A stretch of DNA of 35,960 bases from Woeseiaceae bacterium (GTDB taxonomy: Bacteria; Pseudomonadota; Gammaproteobacteria; Steroidobacterales; Woeseiaceae), in contig JABDOQ010000002.1 of NCBI GenBank assembly GCA_013043165.1, positions 1 to 35,960 of the forward strand, read 5' to 3'. The translations under genes were made by a program, and so were the position numbers. Below the pieces are notes generated by a model. It searched no databases and was not told the origin of the DNA. It saw nothing but the letters and a program-made list of their open reading frames with translations. Below, one piece after another: positions 18,228 to 26,700 of the stretch; the stretch's first letter is position 1; every line of letters begins with the position of its first letter.

Positions 18228-19247
18228 ATGATCGGAATCCGGCATGTCGTCGTGCTGTCAGCGGCACTGTTCTTCGCAGCGTGCGGCGACTCGCGCTTGC
18301 CGGAGTTTGAATTATCCGGCAGCACGATGGGCACGACCTTTACCGTTACGCTCGTTGCCCCCGGCGACGACATTGACAGGGAGCGGCTCAAAACAGAAAT
18401 AGCTGCGACCCTGGCGGGTGTCGACGAGCTTACGTCGACCTGGCGCGCCGACTCGGAACTAGCGGTGTTCAACGCCAATGCAGCGACCGACTGGATCATG
18501 GTTTCGGCCGAGTTGTGCAATGCCATCGACAACGCGCTGGAAATCAGCCGGCTGAGCGAGGGCGCTTTCGACATCACCATCGGTCCGCTCGTAAACCTCT
18601 GGGGATTCGGGCCCGACGGCGAGATACGCGAGCCACCTGACGACGCGTTGATCGAAGAGACGATGGCATACATCGGCTACGAAGGCCTGCAGACGCGCTG
18701 CGGCCAGCCCGCGATGCGCAAGCGCCATGGCGCGATGTACGTCGACCTGTCGGGCTGGGCCAAGGGTTACGCCGTCGACAAAGTTGCCGAATTGCTCGAC
18801 GAGTACGGTCTCAGCGACTATCTTGTGGAGATAGGCGGAGAACTCAGCGTGCGCGGCCACAATGCCGAAGGCAGGAAATGGGCCATTGCTGTTGAGGCAC
18901 CGTCCACGACGTCCCGTCGTCCGCACTCTGTGTTACGTATAACGGATACAAGCGTCGCGACCTCCGGCGACTACAGGAACTACTTTGATCATGGCGGCCA
19001 GCGCTATTCACACACGATCGATGCCCGTACGGGACGCCCGGTCGCGCATGACCTTGCCGCGGTCACTGTAGTGAGCAAATCTGCGGCCCGGGCCGATGCC
19101 ATGGCAACTGCCCTGCTGGTTCTCGGGCCGGAATCCGGACTCGCGCTTGCCGAGAAACTCGGGATCGCTTCCTATTTCCTGGTTCGCGACAACACGGGAA
19201 TAGAAGAATTGACGACCAGCAGTTTTGAGCTGTTGAGACATCGATGA
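18228..19247 (+). CDS. apbE: FAD:protein FMN transferase, lipoprotein
   Basis: 339 residues. A signal peptide with lipobox (FFAAC, Cys19) anchors it in the periplasm. Family motifs are GSTMGTTFTV, GWAKGYAVDKVAELL, IGGELSVRG and the ARADAMATALLVLG stretch with the metal-binding Asp. ApbE attaches FMN from FAD to Thr in NqrB and NqrC, which explains its place in the operon. Its last four bases overlap the nqrM start (ATGA). Confidence 0.96.
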   Translation: MIGIRHVVVLSAALFFAACGDSRLPEFELSGSTMGTTFTVTLVAPGDDIDRERLKTEIAATLAGVDELTSTWRADSELAVFNANAATDWIMVSAELCNAIDNALEISRLSEGAFDITIGPLVNLWGFGPDGEIREPPDDALIEETMAYIGYEGLQTRCGQPAMRKRHGAMYVDLSGWAKGYAVDKVAELLDEYGLSDYLVEIGGELSVRGHNAEGRKWAIAVEAPSTTSRRPHSVLRITDTSVATSGDYRNYFDHGGQRYSHTIDARTGRPVAHDLAAVTVVSKSAARADAMATALLVLGPESGLALAEKLGIASYFLVRDNTGIEELTTSSFELLRHR

Positions 19248-19447
19248 ACCTTGCACTGACGACACTGCTGCTCAGCTTCCTGATCATCTTGCTGGTGATT
19301 GCCGGCATGAGCATCGGCGTCATGAATGGTCGACGGGCGATCAGCGGCAGCTGCGGCGGACTGAATGCCGGTGGCTGTGAACTCTGCAGTGGAAGCTGCA
19401 AGAAAAGACAGGAACAGACGCGAGACCCGGATGGAGACAAAGCATGA
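19244..19447 (+). CDS. nqrM: Na+-NQR maturation protein NqrM
   Basis: 67 residues: one membrane helix (about 5-27) and a Cys-rich tail with Cys37, Cys45, Cys48 and Cys52 in the pattern CGGLNAGGCELCSGSC. This is the NqrM (formerly DUF539) layout. NqrM is needed to insert iron into the NqrD/NqrE site. It overlaps apbE and the following CBS gene by four bases each. Confidence 0.94.
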   Translation: MNLALTTLLLSFLIILLVIAGMSIGVMNGRRAISGSCGGLNAGGCELCSGSCKKRQEQTRDPDGDKA

Positions 19448-19848
19448 CTAGCAAATCCTGCCTGGTAAAAGACTACATGGCGCGCACGCTCGTGACCTTC
19501 AAACCCGATACCGACGTGCTCGACGCCGTGCATACACTCGTCCAGCATCGCATCGCGGGCGCGCCTGTGGTCGATGACGAAGGCCACCTGCTCGGCATGC
19601 TGTCAGAGTTCGACTGCATGAAGGTTGCCCTCAACGCCGGCTATCATGGCATCTCGGGAGGACCCGTCCGCGATTTTATGAGCGACGGCGTCGAAACCGT
19701 TGATGCCGACATGAGTATTATCGACCTGGCCCAGGTATTCATTAACAAGAAATTCCGTCGATTTCCTGTCATGCAGGGTACCCAGCTTGTCGGCCAGATC
19801 AGCCGCAGGGACGTGCTGCGAGCGCTCGAGGTGATCGCGAAAGGCTAG
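19444..19848 (+). CDS. Two-CBS-domain protein
   Basis: 134 residues made of a CBS pair: CBS1 about 8-62 (VKDYMARTLVTFKPD ... LLGMLSEFD) and CBS2 about 76-130 (VRDFMSDGVETVDAD ... LVGQISRRDVLRAL). CBS pairs usually bind adenine nucleotides and act as energy or redox-state sensors. It overlaps nqrM by four bases, so it is translated with the NQR genes; a regulatory link to NQR or to the quinone pool is inference. The gene ends four bases from the convergent frdB stop. Confidence 0.9.
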   Translation: MTSKSCLVKDYMARTLVTFKPDTDVLDAVHTLVQHRIAGAPVVDDEGHLLGMLSEFDCMKVALNAGYHGISGGPVRDFMSDGVETVDADMSIIDLAQVFINKKFRRFPVMQGTQLVGQISRRDVLRALEVIAKG

Positions 19849-19852
19849 TTCG

Positions 19853-20623
19853 TCAGGCCGGGGTTTTTTTCTCGTTGCGCGCTGCGAATCGTGCCCCGAG
19901 CGTCTTGCGCCTGAGATAGGCGTAGACTTCAAGCAGCGGCAGCTCTTTGGGGCAAACATCGGCACAGGCCATCATGCCGAGGCAGCCGAATACGCCCTGG
20001 TCGCCGGCAACAACATCGAACCATTCCGCCTCGGAGCGTTGATCGCGCGGGTCCATCATGAAGCGCGCGACGCGGTTCATTCCAGCGCCGGCCAGGAATT
20101 GATCGTCGAGGTTGGCCACGCCGCAGGAGGCCACACAGCAGCCGCATTCAATACAGCGGTCACCCTCGTAGATCGCAGCGGCGATGTCGTCGCTCATGCG
20201 CTCTTCTTCAGCCTCAGGGTCGAAAGCCTGTCGTTCATGAATCCAGGCCTCGGTTCGCTCAGCCATGCCGCGGAACCAGGTACCGGTATCGACTGAGAGA
20301 TCGCCAATCAGCTTGAACGCCGGCAGCGGATACAGCTGGATGTTCTCCGGCAGGTCTGCGGTCAGCGTGCGACACGCCAGCGCCGGTCGGGCATTTACCA
20401 TCATGCCGCAGGATCCGCAGATGGCCGAGCGGCAGGCGAAGTCGAACTGCAGTCCCGGATCCAGCGTTTCACGAATCTTGCTGAGTGCAATGTACAGCGA
20501 CATGAACGGCGTTTCGTCGATCTCGAAAAAGTCGGTGTGCGGTTCGGAGTTTTCATCCTCGGGGTTATACCGAAAAATTTCGAACTTAAGCCGGCGTGGC
20601 GCGTTGCTTTTTCCCTGACTCAT
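19853..20623 (-). CDS. frdB: Fumarate reductase/succinate dehydrogenase iron-sulfur subunit
   Basis: 256 residues. Cys64, 69, 72 and 84 bind the 2Fe-2S cluster; Cys157, 160, 163 and 224 the 4Fe-4S cluster; Cys167, 214 and 220 the 3Fe-4S cluster. From memory, the spacing equals that of Wolinella FrdB with a shift of six to seven residues. The subunit carries electrons between the flavin in FrdA and the haems in FrdC. It is the last gene of the frdC-frdA-frdB set, 12 bases after frdA. Whether the enzyme works as fumarate reductase or succinate dehydrogenase cannot be read from sequence. Confidence 0.93.
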   Translation of the reverse strand: MSQGKSNAPRRLKFEIFRYNPEDENSEPHTDFFEIDETPFMSLYIALSKIRETLDPGLQFDFACRSAICGSCGMMVNARPALACRTLTADLPENIQLYPLPAFKLIGDLSVDTGTWFRGMAERTEAWIHERQAFDPEAEEERMSDDIAAAIYEGDRCIECGCCVASCGVANLDDQFLAGAGMNRVARFMMDPRDQRSEAEWFDVVAGDQGVFGCLGMMACADVCPKELPLLEVYAYLRRKTLGARFAARNEKKTPA

Positions 20624-20635
20624 TCCCGCGGTCCT

Positions 20636-22582
20636 CTATTGCACGTACGCTTGCCAGGCACCGCGTTTCAGCCGGCTACCCATGTCTTCGCTGCTCGGTA
20701 ATCGTCCGTGCTTCGTTTGCTCGTCCAGCACCGATTCATTGTAACTGTCGATCGTACGCTTCATTTCGATACGCTCGTCGCTGCCATAGCCGCGGTGTCC
20801 GGGCGGCAAATCGATCAGGCCCGTGGGTTCGTAGCTGAACGATGGATCGCTCTCGTGCAGCGCCCAGCGCACGAGCGTGCGATTCAGCCACTCCTCGTCG
20901 TTGCGCAGCGGAAAATCGCTGCGGAAATGTGCGCCACGGCTTTCGGTGCGCGCCTGTGCACCCATCGCAACGGTCATCGCCAGTCGTAGCATTCCTTTCA
21001 GCCGCAGGGCAAAACCGAGCTCCGGATTGACGCCTGGATCCTTGCAGCGCAGCGCAGCGTTGTCGCAGGCATCGAGCAACTCGCCAATCTCGGTCACTGC
21101 TTCACTCAGTTCATCGCCCGTTCGAAAAATTCCGACCTTGCCCATCATTACTTCGCCGAGTGCGTCACGAATCTCGTAAACACTTCGGCCGCTGCCGCTG
21201 CGCGCCAGCCAGTCATCGGCCCGTTTTTCGGCGGCCGCGAGCGCGTCAAATGCCAGGCCCGTATTCACGCGCAACGCGACGCCGGACGCATGCTCAGCCA
21301 CACGCCGGCCGACAATCCGGCCCGAAACCAGCGTTTCGGCCAGACTATTGCCCCCAAGTCGGTTGAAACCATGCATGTCCCAGCAGGCGGCCTCGCCGAC
21401 CGCAAACAGTCCGGCAAGTCCGTAGGCTTCGCCGTCTTTGTTCACGCGAATGCCGCCCATCGAATAGTGCTGCGTCGGCCGAACCGGTATCAGGTCGTTC
21501 ACCGGGTTCAAGCCCACAAAATCGCGACAGATGTCCCAGACTTCCAGCAGCTTGGTGCGCAGGTGTTTTTCACCGAGATGACGAATGTCGAGCCACAAAT
21601 GCGGGCCGTACGGTGAATCCACGCCGTTGCCGTCGCGCATGGTCTGCTGCATGTGCCGCGACACGACATCACGGCTTGCAAGCTCCTGCTTCGCCGGCTC
21701 TTTTTCGACCATGAAGCGGTGCATGTTCTTGTCGAGCAGATAACCACCGTCGCCGCGGCAACCTTCGGTAACGAGGATGCCGCTCGGCGAAAGCGTCGTC
21801 GGATGGAATTGCACGGCTTCCATATTGCCGAGCGGCACAATGCCGGTATCGAGCGCGATTGACGCGCCGGTACCTTCGTTGATCACGGCGTTGCTCGTGT
21901 ACTGCCCGTAGATGCGTCCGTAGCCGCCTGTCGCAATAACAGTGGCCCTGGCCATCACGGCAAAGTGCCTGCCGGTCCTGAGGCAGCGCACGACGGCACC
22001 AAGGCAGCGACTGCCGTCATGAATCAGCGAAACGGCCTCCGTGCGATCCTGCACGGTGATGCCAAGTCGCACGACCTCACTATCCACGGCATACAGCGCA
22101 GCATGTCCGGTGCCCGCAGCCGCGTAACAGGCGCGCCACTTGGCCGTGCCGCCGAAGTCGCGCTGCCCGATCAGACCATCATTCTCCAGCGCCTCGTCGA
22201 TCTCGACGTGTTCGCCCTTGATGAAGTATTTGTTTTTCCCGCCACGTACGCGGCTCCACGGTACGCCGAAATGTGCGAGTTCGCGCACCGCGACCGGAGC
22301 CGCCTCGGCAAAAATGTTGGCAACCTCCTGGTCCGCGCCCCAGTCCGAACCGCGAACGGTATCAAGGAAGTGAACCGTAGGATTATCACCTTCGGCCCTG
22401 GCGCAATTGGCGAGCGATGCCTGCATACCACCCTGGGCCGCGCAGCTGTGACTGCGGCGCGGTGGCACGAGCGACAGGATCAAAGCCTCATGTCCGGCAG
22501 CTGCAGCTTCGATCGCGCAACGCTCTCCTGCGAGGCCACCACCGACCACCAATACGTCGGTCGTAATCAGGCGCGCGCTCAT
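20636..22582 (-). CDS. frdA: Fumarate reductase/succinate dehydrogenase flavoprotein subunit
   Basis: 648 residues from the ATG at 22582, which overlaps the frdC stop (ATGA). The frame remains open up to 22960 inside frdC, but the family begins at the Rossmann motif VLVVGGGLAGE (10-20). The covalent FAD His is His45 in RRSHSCAAQGGM. Substrate-site stretches include QFHPTTL, EGCRGDGG, RPTQHYSMGGI and GFNRLGGNSLAE. The SHSCAAQGG form and the gene order C-A-B match the Wolinella/epsilon and delta group rather than the SdhCDAB of typical gammaproteobacteria. Confidence 0.95.
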   Translation of the reverse strand: MSARLITTDVLVVGGGLAGERCAIEAAAAGHEALILSLVPPRRSHSCAAQGGMQASLANCARAEGDNPTVHFLDTVRGSDWGADQEVANIFAEAAPVAVRELAHFGVPWSRVRGGKNKYFIKGEHVEIDEALENDGLIGQRDFGGTAKWRACYAAAGTGHAALYAVDSEVVRLGITVQDRTEAVSLIHDGSRCLGAVVRCLRTGRHFAVMARATVIATGGYGRIYGQYTSNAVINEGTGASIALDTGIVPLGNMEAVQFHPTTLSPSGILVTEGCRGDGGYLLDKNMHRFMVEKEPAKQELASRDVVSRHMQQTMRDGNGVDSPYGPHLWLDIRHLGEKHLRTKLLEVWDICRDFVGLNPVNDLIPVRPTQHYSMGGIRVNKDGEAYGLAGLFAVGEAACWDMHGFNRLGGNSLAETLVSGRIVGRRVAEHASGVALRVNTGLAFDALAAAEKRADDWLARSGSGRSVYEIRDALGEVMMGKVGIFRTGDELSEAVTEIGELLDACDNAALRCKDPGVNPELGFALRLKGMLRLAMTVAMGAQARTESRGAHFRSDFPLRNDEEWLNRTLVRWALHESDPSFSYEPTGLIDLPPGHRGYGSDERIEMKRTIDSYNESVLDEQTKHGRLPSSEDMGSRLKRGAWQAYVQ

Positions 22583-23361
22583 GTCGACGCCCCGTCGAGC
22601 AAGAACGCCAGCGGCGGGTCCATCCAGCCTGCCAGCACGATCAGCGTGACTCCACCCAAACCGAGCACCACCCAGAAAATGATCTGCTCGACTCGATGCA
22701 TCGTCTTGCGTGACATCCACAGGTCGGCGCCCCACTTTATCGCCAGTCGGTACAAACCAATGCTCGCGTGAAACTCGACGCATAACAGCAGGACCGCGTA
22801 CGGCAGCCACAGTCCGGCGCTGACTCTCTCCACCGACGTGGCGGCATCGATACCGGCGCCGGTGCCGAATAACGGCGTGAGAATATCCGTCGCCAGCAAT
22901 ATCAAGTGAAAACTGCCGAGTACGAGAATGACCATGCCCGTGCGTACCTGCCAAATCCAAAGCAGGGACTCGACGTGCGGTCGGAATGGTGAATACTCTG
23001 TTCGAGTCGCCACCTTTTCGCGCCCCGACCGGTTTAATCCCTTGGCCAGTTGCAGAATCCTCTTGCGCTCACGCAGCTGTGCCGGGATCTTGCGGGCGGC
23101 AAACGCGGCGTGAATGAGGAACAGCGAAAAAATGACCAGCACCGTGGGCTGCGCGATGTAGTAGTCCTCGAGCATTGTCGCCAGCCAGTCGAATCCGCGC
23201 TCACCGGTCAGGATCGAACCGACGAGTACAACGTGTCCCCACATGAACAAGGCCAGCAATAGTCCGCTTCCACCGCTGATGACTTCGTAAACGAGCTGGC
23301 GACGCGCTGTTGATGTCGCCGCAACGCGTTTATTGGTCGATGTGGGTGCGCGGCTCGCCAT
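22579..23361 (-). CDS. frdC: Diheme cytochrome b subunit of fumarate reductase/succinate dehydrogenase
   Basis: 260 residues with five membrane helices, the length and layout of the single-subunit diheme anchor (type B). Four His suitable as axial ligands lie in helices I, II, IV and V: His43, His84, His152 and His198. From memory, Wolinella uses His44, 93, 143 and 182. Glu196 sits two residues before His198, as Glu180 precedes His182 in Wolinella, where it is part of the compensating proton path (E-pathway). This suggests menaquinol use. The start ATG directly follows the TAA of the upstream NapC-like cytochrome gene, so the two are almost certainly cotranscribed. Confidence 0.93.
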   Translation of the reverse strand: MASRAPTSTNKRVAATSTARRQLVYEVISGGSGLLLALFMWGHVVLVGSILTGERGFDWLATMLEDYYIAQPTVLVIFSLFLIHAAFAARKIPAQLRERKRILQLAKGLNRSGREKVATRTEYSPFRPHVESLLWIWQVRTGMVILVLGSFHLILLATDILTPLFGTGAGIDAATSVERVSAGLWLPYAVLLLCVEFHASIGLYRLAIKWGADLWMSRKTMHRVEQIIFWVVLGLGGVTLIVLAGWMDPPLAFLLDGAST

Positions 23362-24765
23362 TTACGGATTCAACTGTGTGATGATTGCGGGATCCACTTC
23401 GCGCTCCGCCAGGATCGAATGGCAGACGTCGCAGTCGCGCGAAATCTGTTCCCGTTCCGCGGTTCTCAGTCGCTTGCCATGACAGCGAAAACAGCCCTCG
23501 GATCGTTCATGACCGATGTGTTCGGGGTAGGTGTTCCACCAGACCTTCATATGCGGAAATACATTGACCGAATAGATATCACCCAACACGGTCGCCGCAT
23601 TGCGAATATCGTCTGCTCGGTCCGTTGCCAGGTCCGGGTAGTTTTCCGCATAATACTTAGTAAGCTCCGTGGTAATAACCTCGCGTGCCTCCTCATGCGA
23701 CGCATATTCGGCGTCGATAATGCGCAATCCCTCCTTTTTCACGTACGGCAGTGTGCGGTCAATCAGGCCGTCGCGGAGCGCGACGTCAATCTCGAAATCG
23801 GGCGCCTTGTAATTGTGACTCGGCCGGTTGTGGCAATCGACGCAATCCATGTCCCGCCAGATGCCGCCCTCTTCCGGCGCTTTCCTGTCGGCGAAGAGTT
23901 TGACCGCACCGTCCTCATCTGTGTACTCGACTTCGTAAATTTCCTCGCGTGTCTCATCCGACCGGTAGCGGATAGCAACGCCCGGATCGACGTGCCAGTG
24001 TATGCCCGAAGACTTCTTCCCGGCCTCACCGCCTACTCTTAACAGCAGGGCCGTCGTCAACTCAGTGTTGGCTTCATCCTCTTCGTAGTGTTTCTTGATC
24101 TTGAGCGTGTCACCGACGAATCGGGTTGGCCAGTGACATTGTTCGCAGGTTTCGCGTGCCGGGCGCAGATCGTGCAGTGGTGTCGGAATTGGACGAGGAT
24201 AAAGATCAAATGTAACCGCGACCAGCTGCCAGGCACCGTCGAGTTTTGACTTTACGAACCAGTCCGCGCCTGGGCCGATATGACACTCCGCACAACTTAC
24301 TCGCGAGTGCGAGGAGCGCTGGTAGGCCGTGTGTTCGGGCTGCATGACCGCGTGACAGGCCATGCCGCAAAACTCGACCGACTCCATCACCTCGACACCT
24401 TTGTAGGTCGCGCCGGCGACGATAACGATATTGACCATCGTCGCACCGACGAAGATCATCATCCAACGCCGGGTCTTGGTCTTATTGAGGTCGAAAATCG
24501 GTAACAGGGGCGTCGACTCGCCGCCCGGTCTGCGGCGCAGGTTGCGGCGGTAAAGAACTGCGCCGACTGGAATCAGAATGAGTCCAGTGACGAAAATCAT
24601 CGGCAGGATCAGGTAGGTCAGGATACCCAGGTAAGGGCCGCCTTCGAAGCCAAGCTGCTCCATGACGAACAGGCTGACAATGAGTACGAGGCCTGCAATC
24701 GCAAGCCCTGTACCAATCAGGCTAATGCCGTTTCGCGTAATCGACGTGAGGAAATTTTTGAACAC
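23362..24765 (-). CDS. Hexahaem NapC/NirT-family cytochrome c with three membrane helices, ImcH-like
   Basis: 467 residues from a GTG at 24765, chosen because AAGGGG lies 6 bases upstream; an ATG at 24834 would overlap the preceding gene by 38 bases. Three N-terminal membrane helices (about 15-38, 45-72, 100-122) precede a periplasmic haem region. Haem motifs are CX3CH at Cys133 and CXXCH at Cys158, 207, 308, 425 and 445. The first two, in CGMACHAVM and CAECHIGPGADWFVKSK, carry the NapC/NrfH quinol-dehydrogenase signature. Three helices and a C-terminal extension recall Geobacter ImcH, which oxidises quinol for high-potential extracellular acceptors; ordinary NapC has one helix and four haems. 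It abuts frdC with no spacing. The family is clear; the ImcH analogy is inference. Confidence 0.87.
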   Translation of the reverse strand: MFKNFLTSITRNGISLIGTGLAIAGLVLIVSLFVMEQLGFEGGPYLGILTYLILPMIFVTGLILIPVGAVLYRRNLRRRPGGESTPLLPIFDLNKTKTRRWMMIFVGATMVNIVIVAGATYKGVEVMESVEFCGMACHAVMQPEHTAYQRSSHSRVSCAECHIGPGADWFVKSKLDGAWQLVAVTFDLYPRPIPTPLHDLRPARETCEQCHWPTRFVGDTLKIKKHYEEDEANTELTTALLLRVGGEAGKKSSGIHWHVDPGVAIRYRSDETREEIYEVEYTDEDGAVKLFADRKAPEEGGIWRDMDCVDCHNRPSHNYKAPDFEIDVALRDGLIDRTLPYVKKEGLRIIDAEYASHEEAREVITTELTKYYAENYPDLATDRADDIRNAATVLGDIYSVNVFPHMKVWWNTYPEHIGHERSEGCFRCHGKRLRTAEREQISRDCDVCHSILAEREVDPAIITQLNP

Positions 24766-24796
24766 TATTGGCCCCTTGTTGAGAAACTGCCCGTGA

Positions 24797-26668
24797 TCAC
24801 GGCCGGTTATCCTGCTGCTCGGTTGGGGCATCATAGACGACCTCGCCGCGTTCTTCCGCCCTTTCGAAGGGCGGTTTACCGGTCAGCCAGGTCATGTCCA
24901 TCGGATACACCGCGGGATCGAAGATAACGAAATAAAAGTGCCAGACAAGGATAGCGAGGGTAGCCAGTATCGCTTCCAGGAAATGCAGCACGGTGGCCGC
25001 CTCGGGCACCCAGCCCGGCAGCCAGGTGAGCGTGAAGTTCTCGAACCACAATAACAGGCCGGTGAGCGCGGTGATGACTGTACCCCACAACGCGGCCCAG
25101 TATTCGATCTTCTCCACATAGCCGACTCGCACCGGTGCCGGCGGCTCGGCGCGGCGCCCGAGGTTGTAGCCTGTGCGGTGCATAAACTCCCTGAAGTCGG
25201 CAAAACGAGGCAGGAACGCAGCAATCTGGCTGCGCGCCCGGGCACTCACGATCAGATGGCCGAAGTGGAAGAAGCACGCCCCGATGAGCCCCGCGCCGGC
25301 GATACGGTGAATCAGCCCGCGCATTTCGCCGTCCGCGAACTGCAGCATGCCTGCCCACCAGCTCTCGGGATACTTCAACGCAAAGCCCGTGAATACCAGC
25401 ACCATGAAGCTCACAGCCGCTATGGCGTGGGCAATTCGAAACGGCCGCGACATGCGTTCTTTGATCACGCAGTTTTCCGGAGCCTTGCGCTGGCGTGGAG
25501 CCGGATCACGCGTCTTTTTGCCGAGGTCGAGCAGGTTGTGCAACAGCATGCCGATGACCGTGACCCAGATCAAAGGTATGTAAATGGCCCGGATCCAGTG
25601 CGCGACGATGTTGGGTGTCGTGTCCGCCAGCACATGCACCGGGCCGATCTTGAAACGGCTGCCCGCTCCCGCATGACATTTGCCGCAGGTGGCAGCCAGG
25701 TTATCCGGATGTATGTAGGAATCGGGATCGCTGGAAGGCAGGATGAAATGCACGCCGTGACAGCTCGCGCAGTTGGCAACCCGCTGCACACCTCCGCGAG
25801 CCGCCAGCCCGTGAAAGCTGTCCTCATAGGACGGCACCTGATCCATGTTCAGACCGTACTTCTCGTTCAGCCGCACATTCGAGTGACAGGGGCCGCAGAC
25901 GCGAATCGGGATGTTGGTCGCCGATACCGGCGAGCCGTCGGCGCTTGCGGCCAGGATGCGGTGTTCACCGTGACAATCGGTACAGACGGGCGAGTCACCG
26001 ACGCCGTTGGCGGCGGCCAGGCCATGAATGCTCTGCTCAAACTGGGCCGTGATGGCTGTGTGACAGGCTCCACAGGTGGCCGGTACGTTCGAACGATGGA
26101 CGCGGGAGCCAGGATCCGATGCCGGCAACGGCGAGTGCGTCGAATGGCAGTCGCTGCAGGCTGCACCATGTTGGCCATCTGCCACGGCGGCTGCATGGAC
26201 GCTGGCGGTATAGGCTTCAATCGGGCGAATTGTATGGACGCCGGGCGGTGCGGGCTGCCCCGAGCCATGGCAAACCCCGCAGGTCTCTCCCTGACGGCTG
26301 GCGTGGACCGGAGAGGATGGCTCAGTTGTCAGCGTCATGACATGTATTTCGCCATGACAACCCGAACACGAGGGAAGCTCCAGGTCAGACATTCGTTGCC
26401 GGCCCTGCGATCCATGCACGCTAATTATCTGTTCATCGGCAATCTCCGCATGGCAACCTGCGCAATCCACCGGATCGAGTCCGCGTTTGTGCCGGCGGTC
26501 ATCGGCGCCAACATGGCAGTCGAGGCAATCGATCCCGCCGTGAGGGCTCTCTGCAAAGTGAACCGGGTCGACCTCGTGACACTGGCCACAGGGGTTTTCA
26601 TCTTCGGCGCCGGCCATTTGAAACACAAACAGCAGGCAGGGAACGACGATTGTGAGCGGTTTGCGCAT
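24797..26668 (-). CDS. 11-haem cytochrome c fused to membrane cytochrome b, CbcL-like
   Basis: 623 residues. A signal peptide (1-21) precedes a periplasmic region with eleven CXXCH motifs (Cys27, 48, 69, 101, 130, 171, 199, 229, 258, 300, 328). Three clear copies of a diheme module occur at about 155-203, 212-262 and 284-332: (S/D)xHG, CxxCHxxH, P-x-N-(V/I/L), CGxCH, with 28-29 residues between paired Cys. Five membrane helices follow (about 357-600) with His in helices 2, 3 and 5 (FRIAHAI, LIHRIAG, VLHFLEA, LVWHFYF), as in FdnI/HydC-type b cytochromes. This architecture is that of Geobacter CbcL, a menaquinol-oxidising route to low-potential extracellular acceptors. It lies 32 bases after the 19-haem paralogue. 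Function is by analogy. Confidence 0.88.
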   Translation of the reverse strand: MRKPLTIVVPCLLFVFQMAGAEDENPCGQCHEVDPVHFAESPHGGIDCLDCHVGADDRRHKRGLDPVDCAGCHAEIADEQIISVHGSQGRQRMSDLELPSCSGCHGEIHVMTLTTEPSSPVHASRQGETCGVCHGSGQPAPPGVHTIRPIEAYTASVHAAAVADGQHGAACSDCHSTHSPLPASDPGSRVHRSNVPATCGACHTAITAQFEQSIHGLAAANGVGDSPVCTDCHGEHRILAASADGSPVSATNIPIRVCGPCHSNVRLNEKYGLNMDQVPSYEDSFHGLAARGGVQRVANCASCHGVHFILPSSDPDSYIHPDNLAATCGKCHAGAGSRFKIGPVHVLADTTPNIVAHWIRAIYIPLIWVTVIGMLLHNLLDLGKKTRDPAPRQRKAPENCVIKERMSRPFRIAHAIAAVSFMVLVFTGFALKYPESWWAGMLQFADGEMRGLIHRIAGAGLIGACFFHFGHLIVSARARSQIAAFLPRFADFREFMHRTGYNLGRRAEPPAPVRVGYVEKIEYWAALWGTVITALTGLLLWFENFTLTWLPGWVPEAATVLHFLEAILATLAILVWHFYFVIFDPAVYPMDMTWLTGKPPFERAEERGEVVYDAPTEQQDNRP

Positions 26669-26700
26669 TGCAATAATCCCAGGTATTCGTGTTCCGACCT

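Noticed and set aside
19843-19870. Possible terminator after the CBS gene, ending in seven T
   Set aside because: The T-run is real, but the preceding stem is at best three GC pairs with a long loop, and the T-run is also the Lys-Lys coding end of frdB on the other strand.
22583-22960. N-terminal extension of frdA up to 22960
   Set aside because: It lies inside frdC in another frame; the family starts at the Rossmann motif just after the ATG at 22582, which also forms the usual ATGA overlap.
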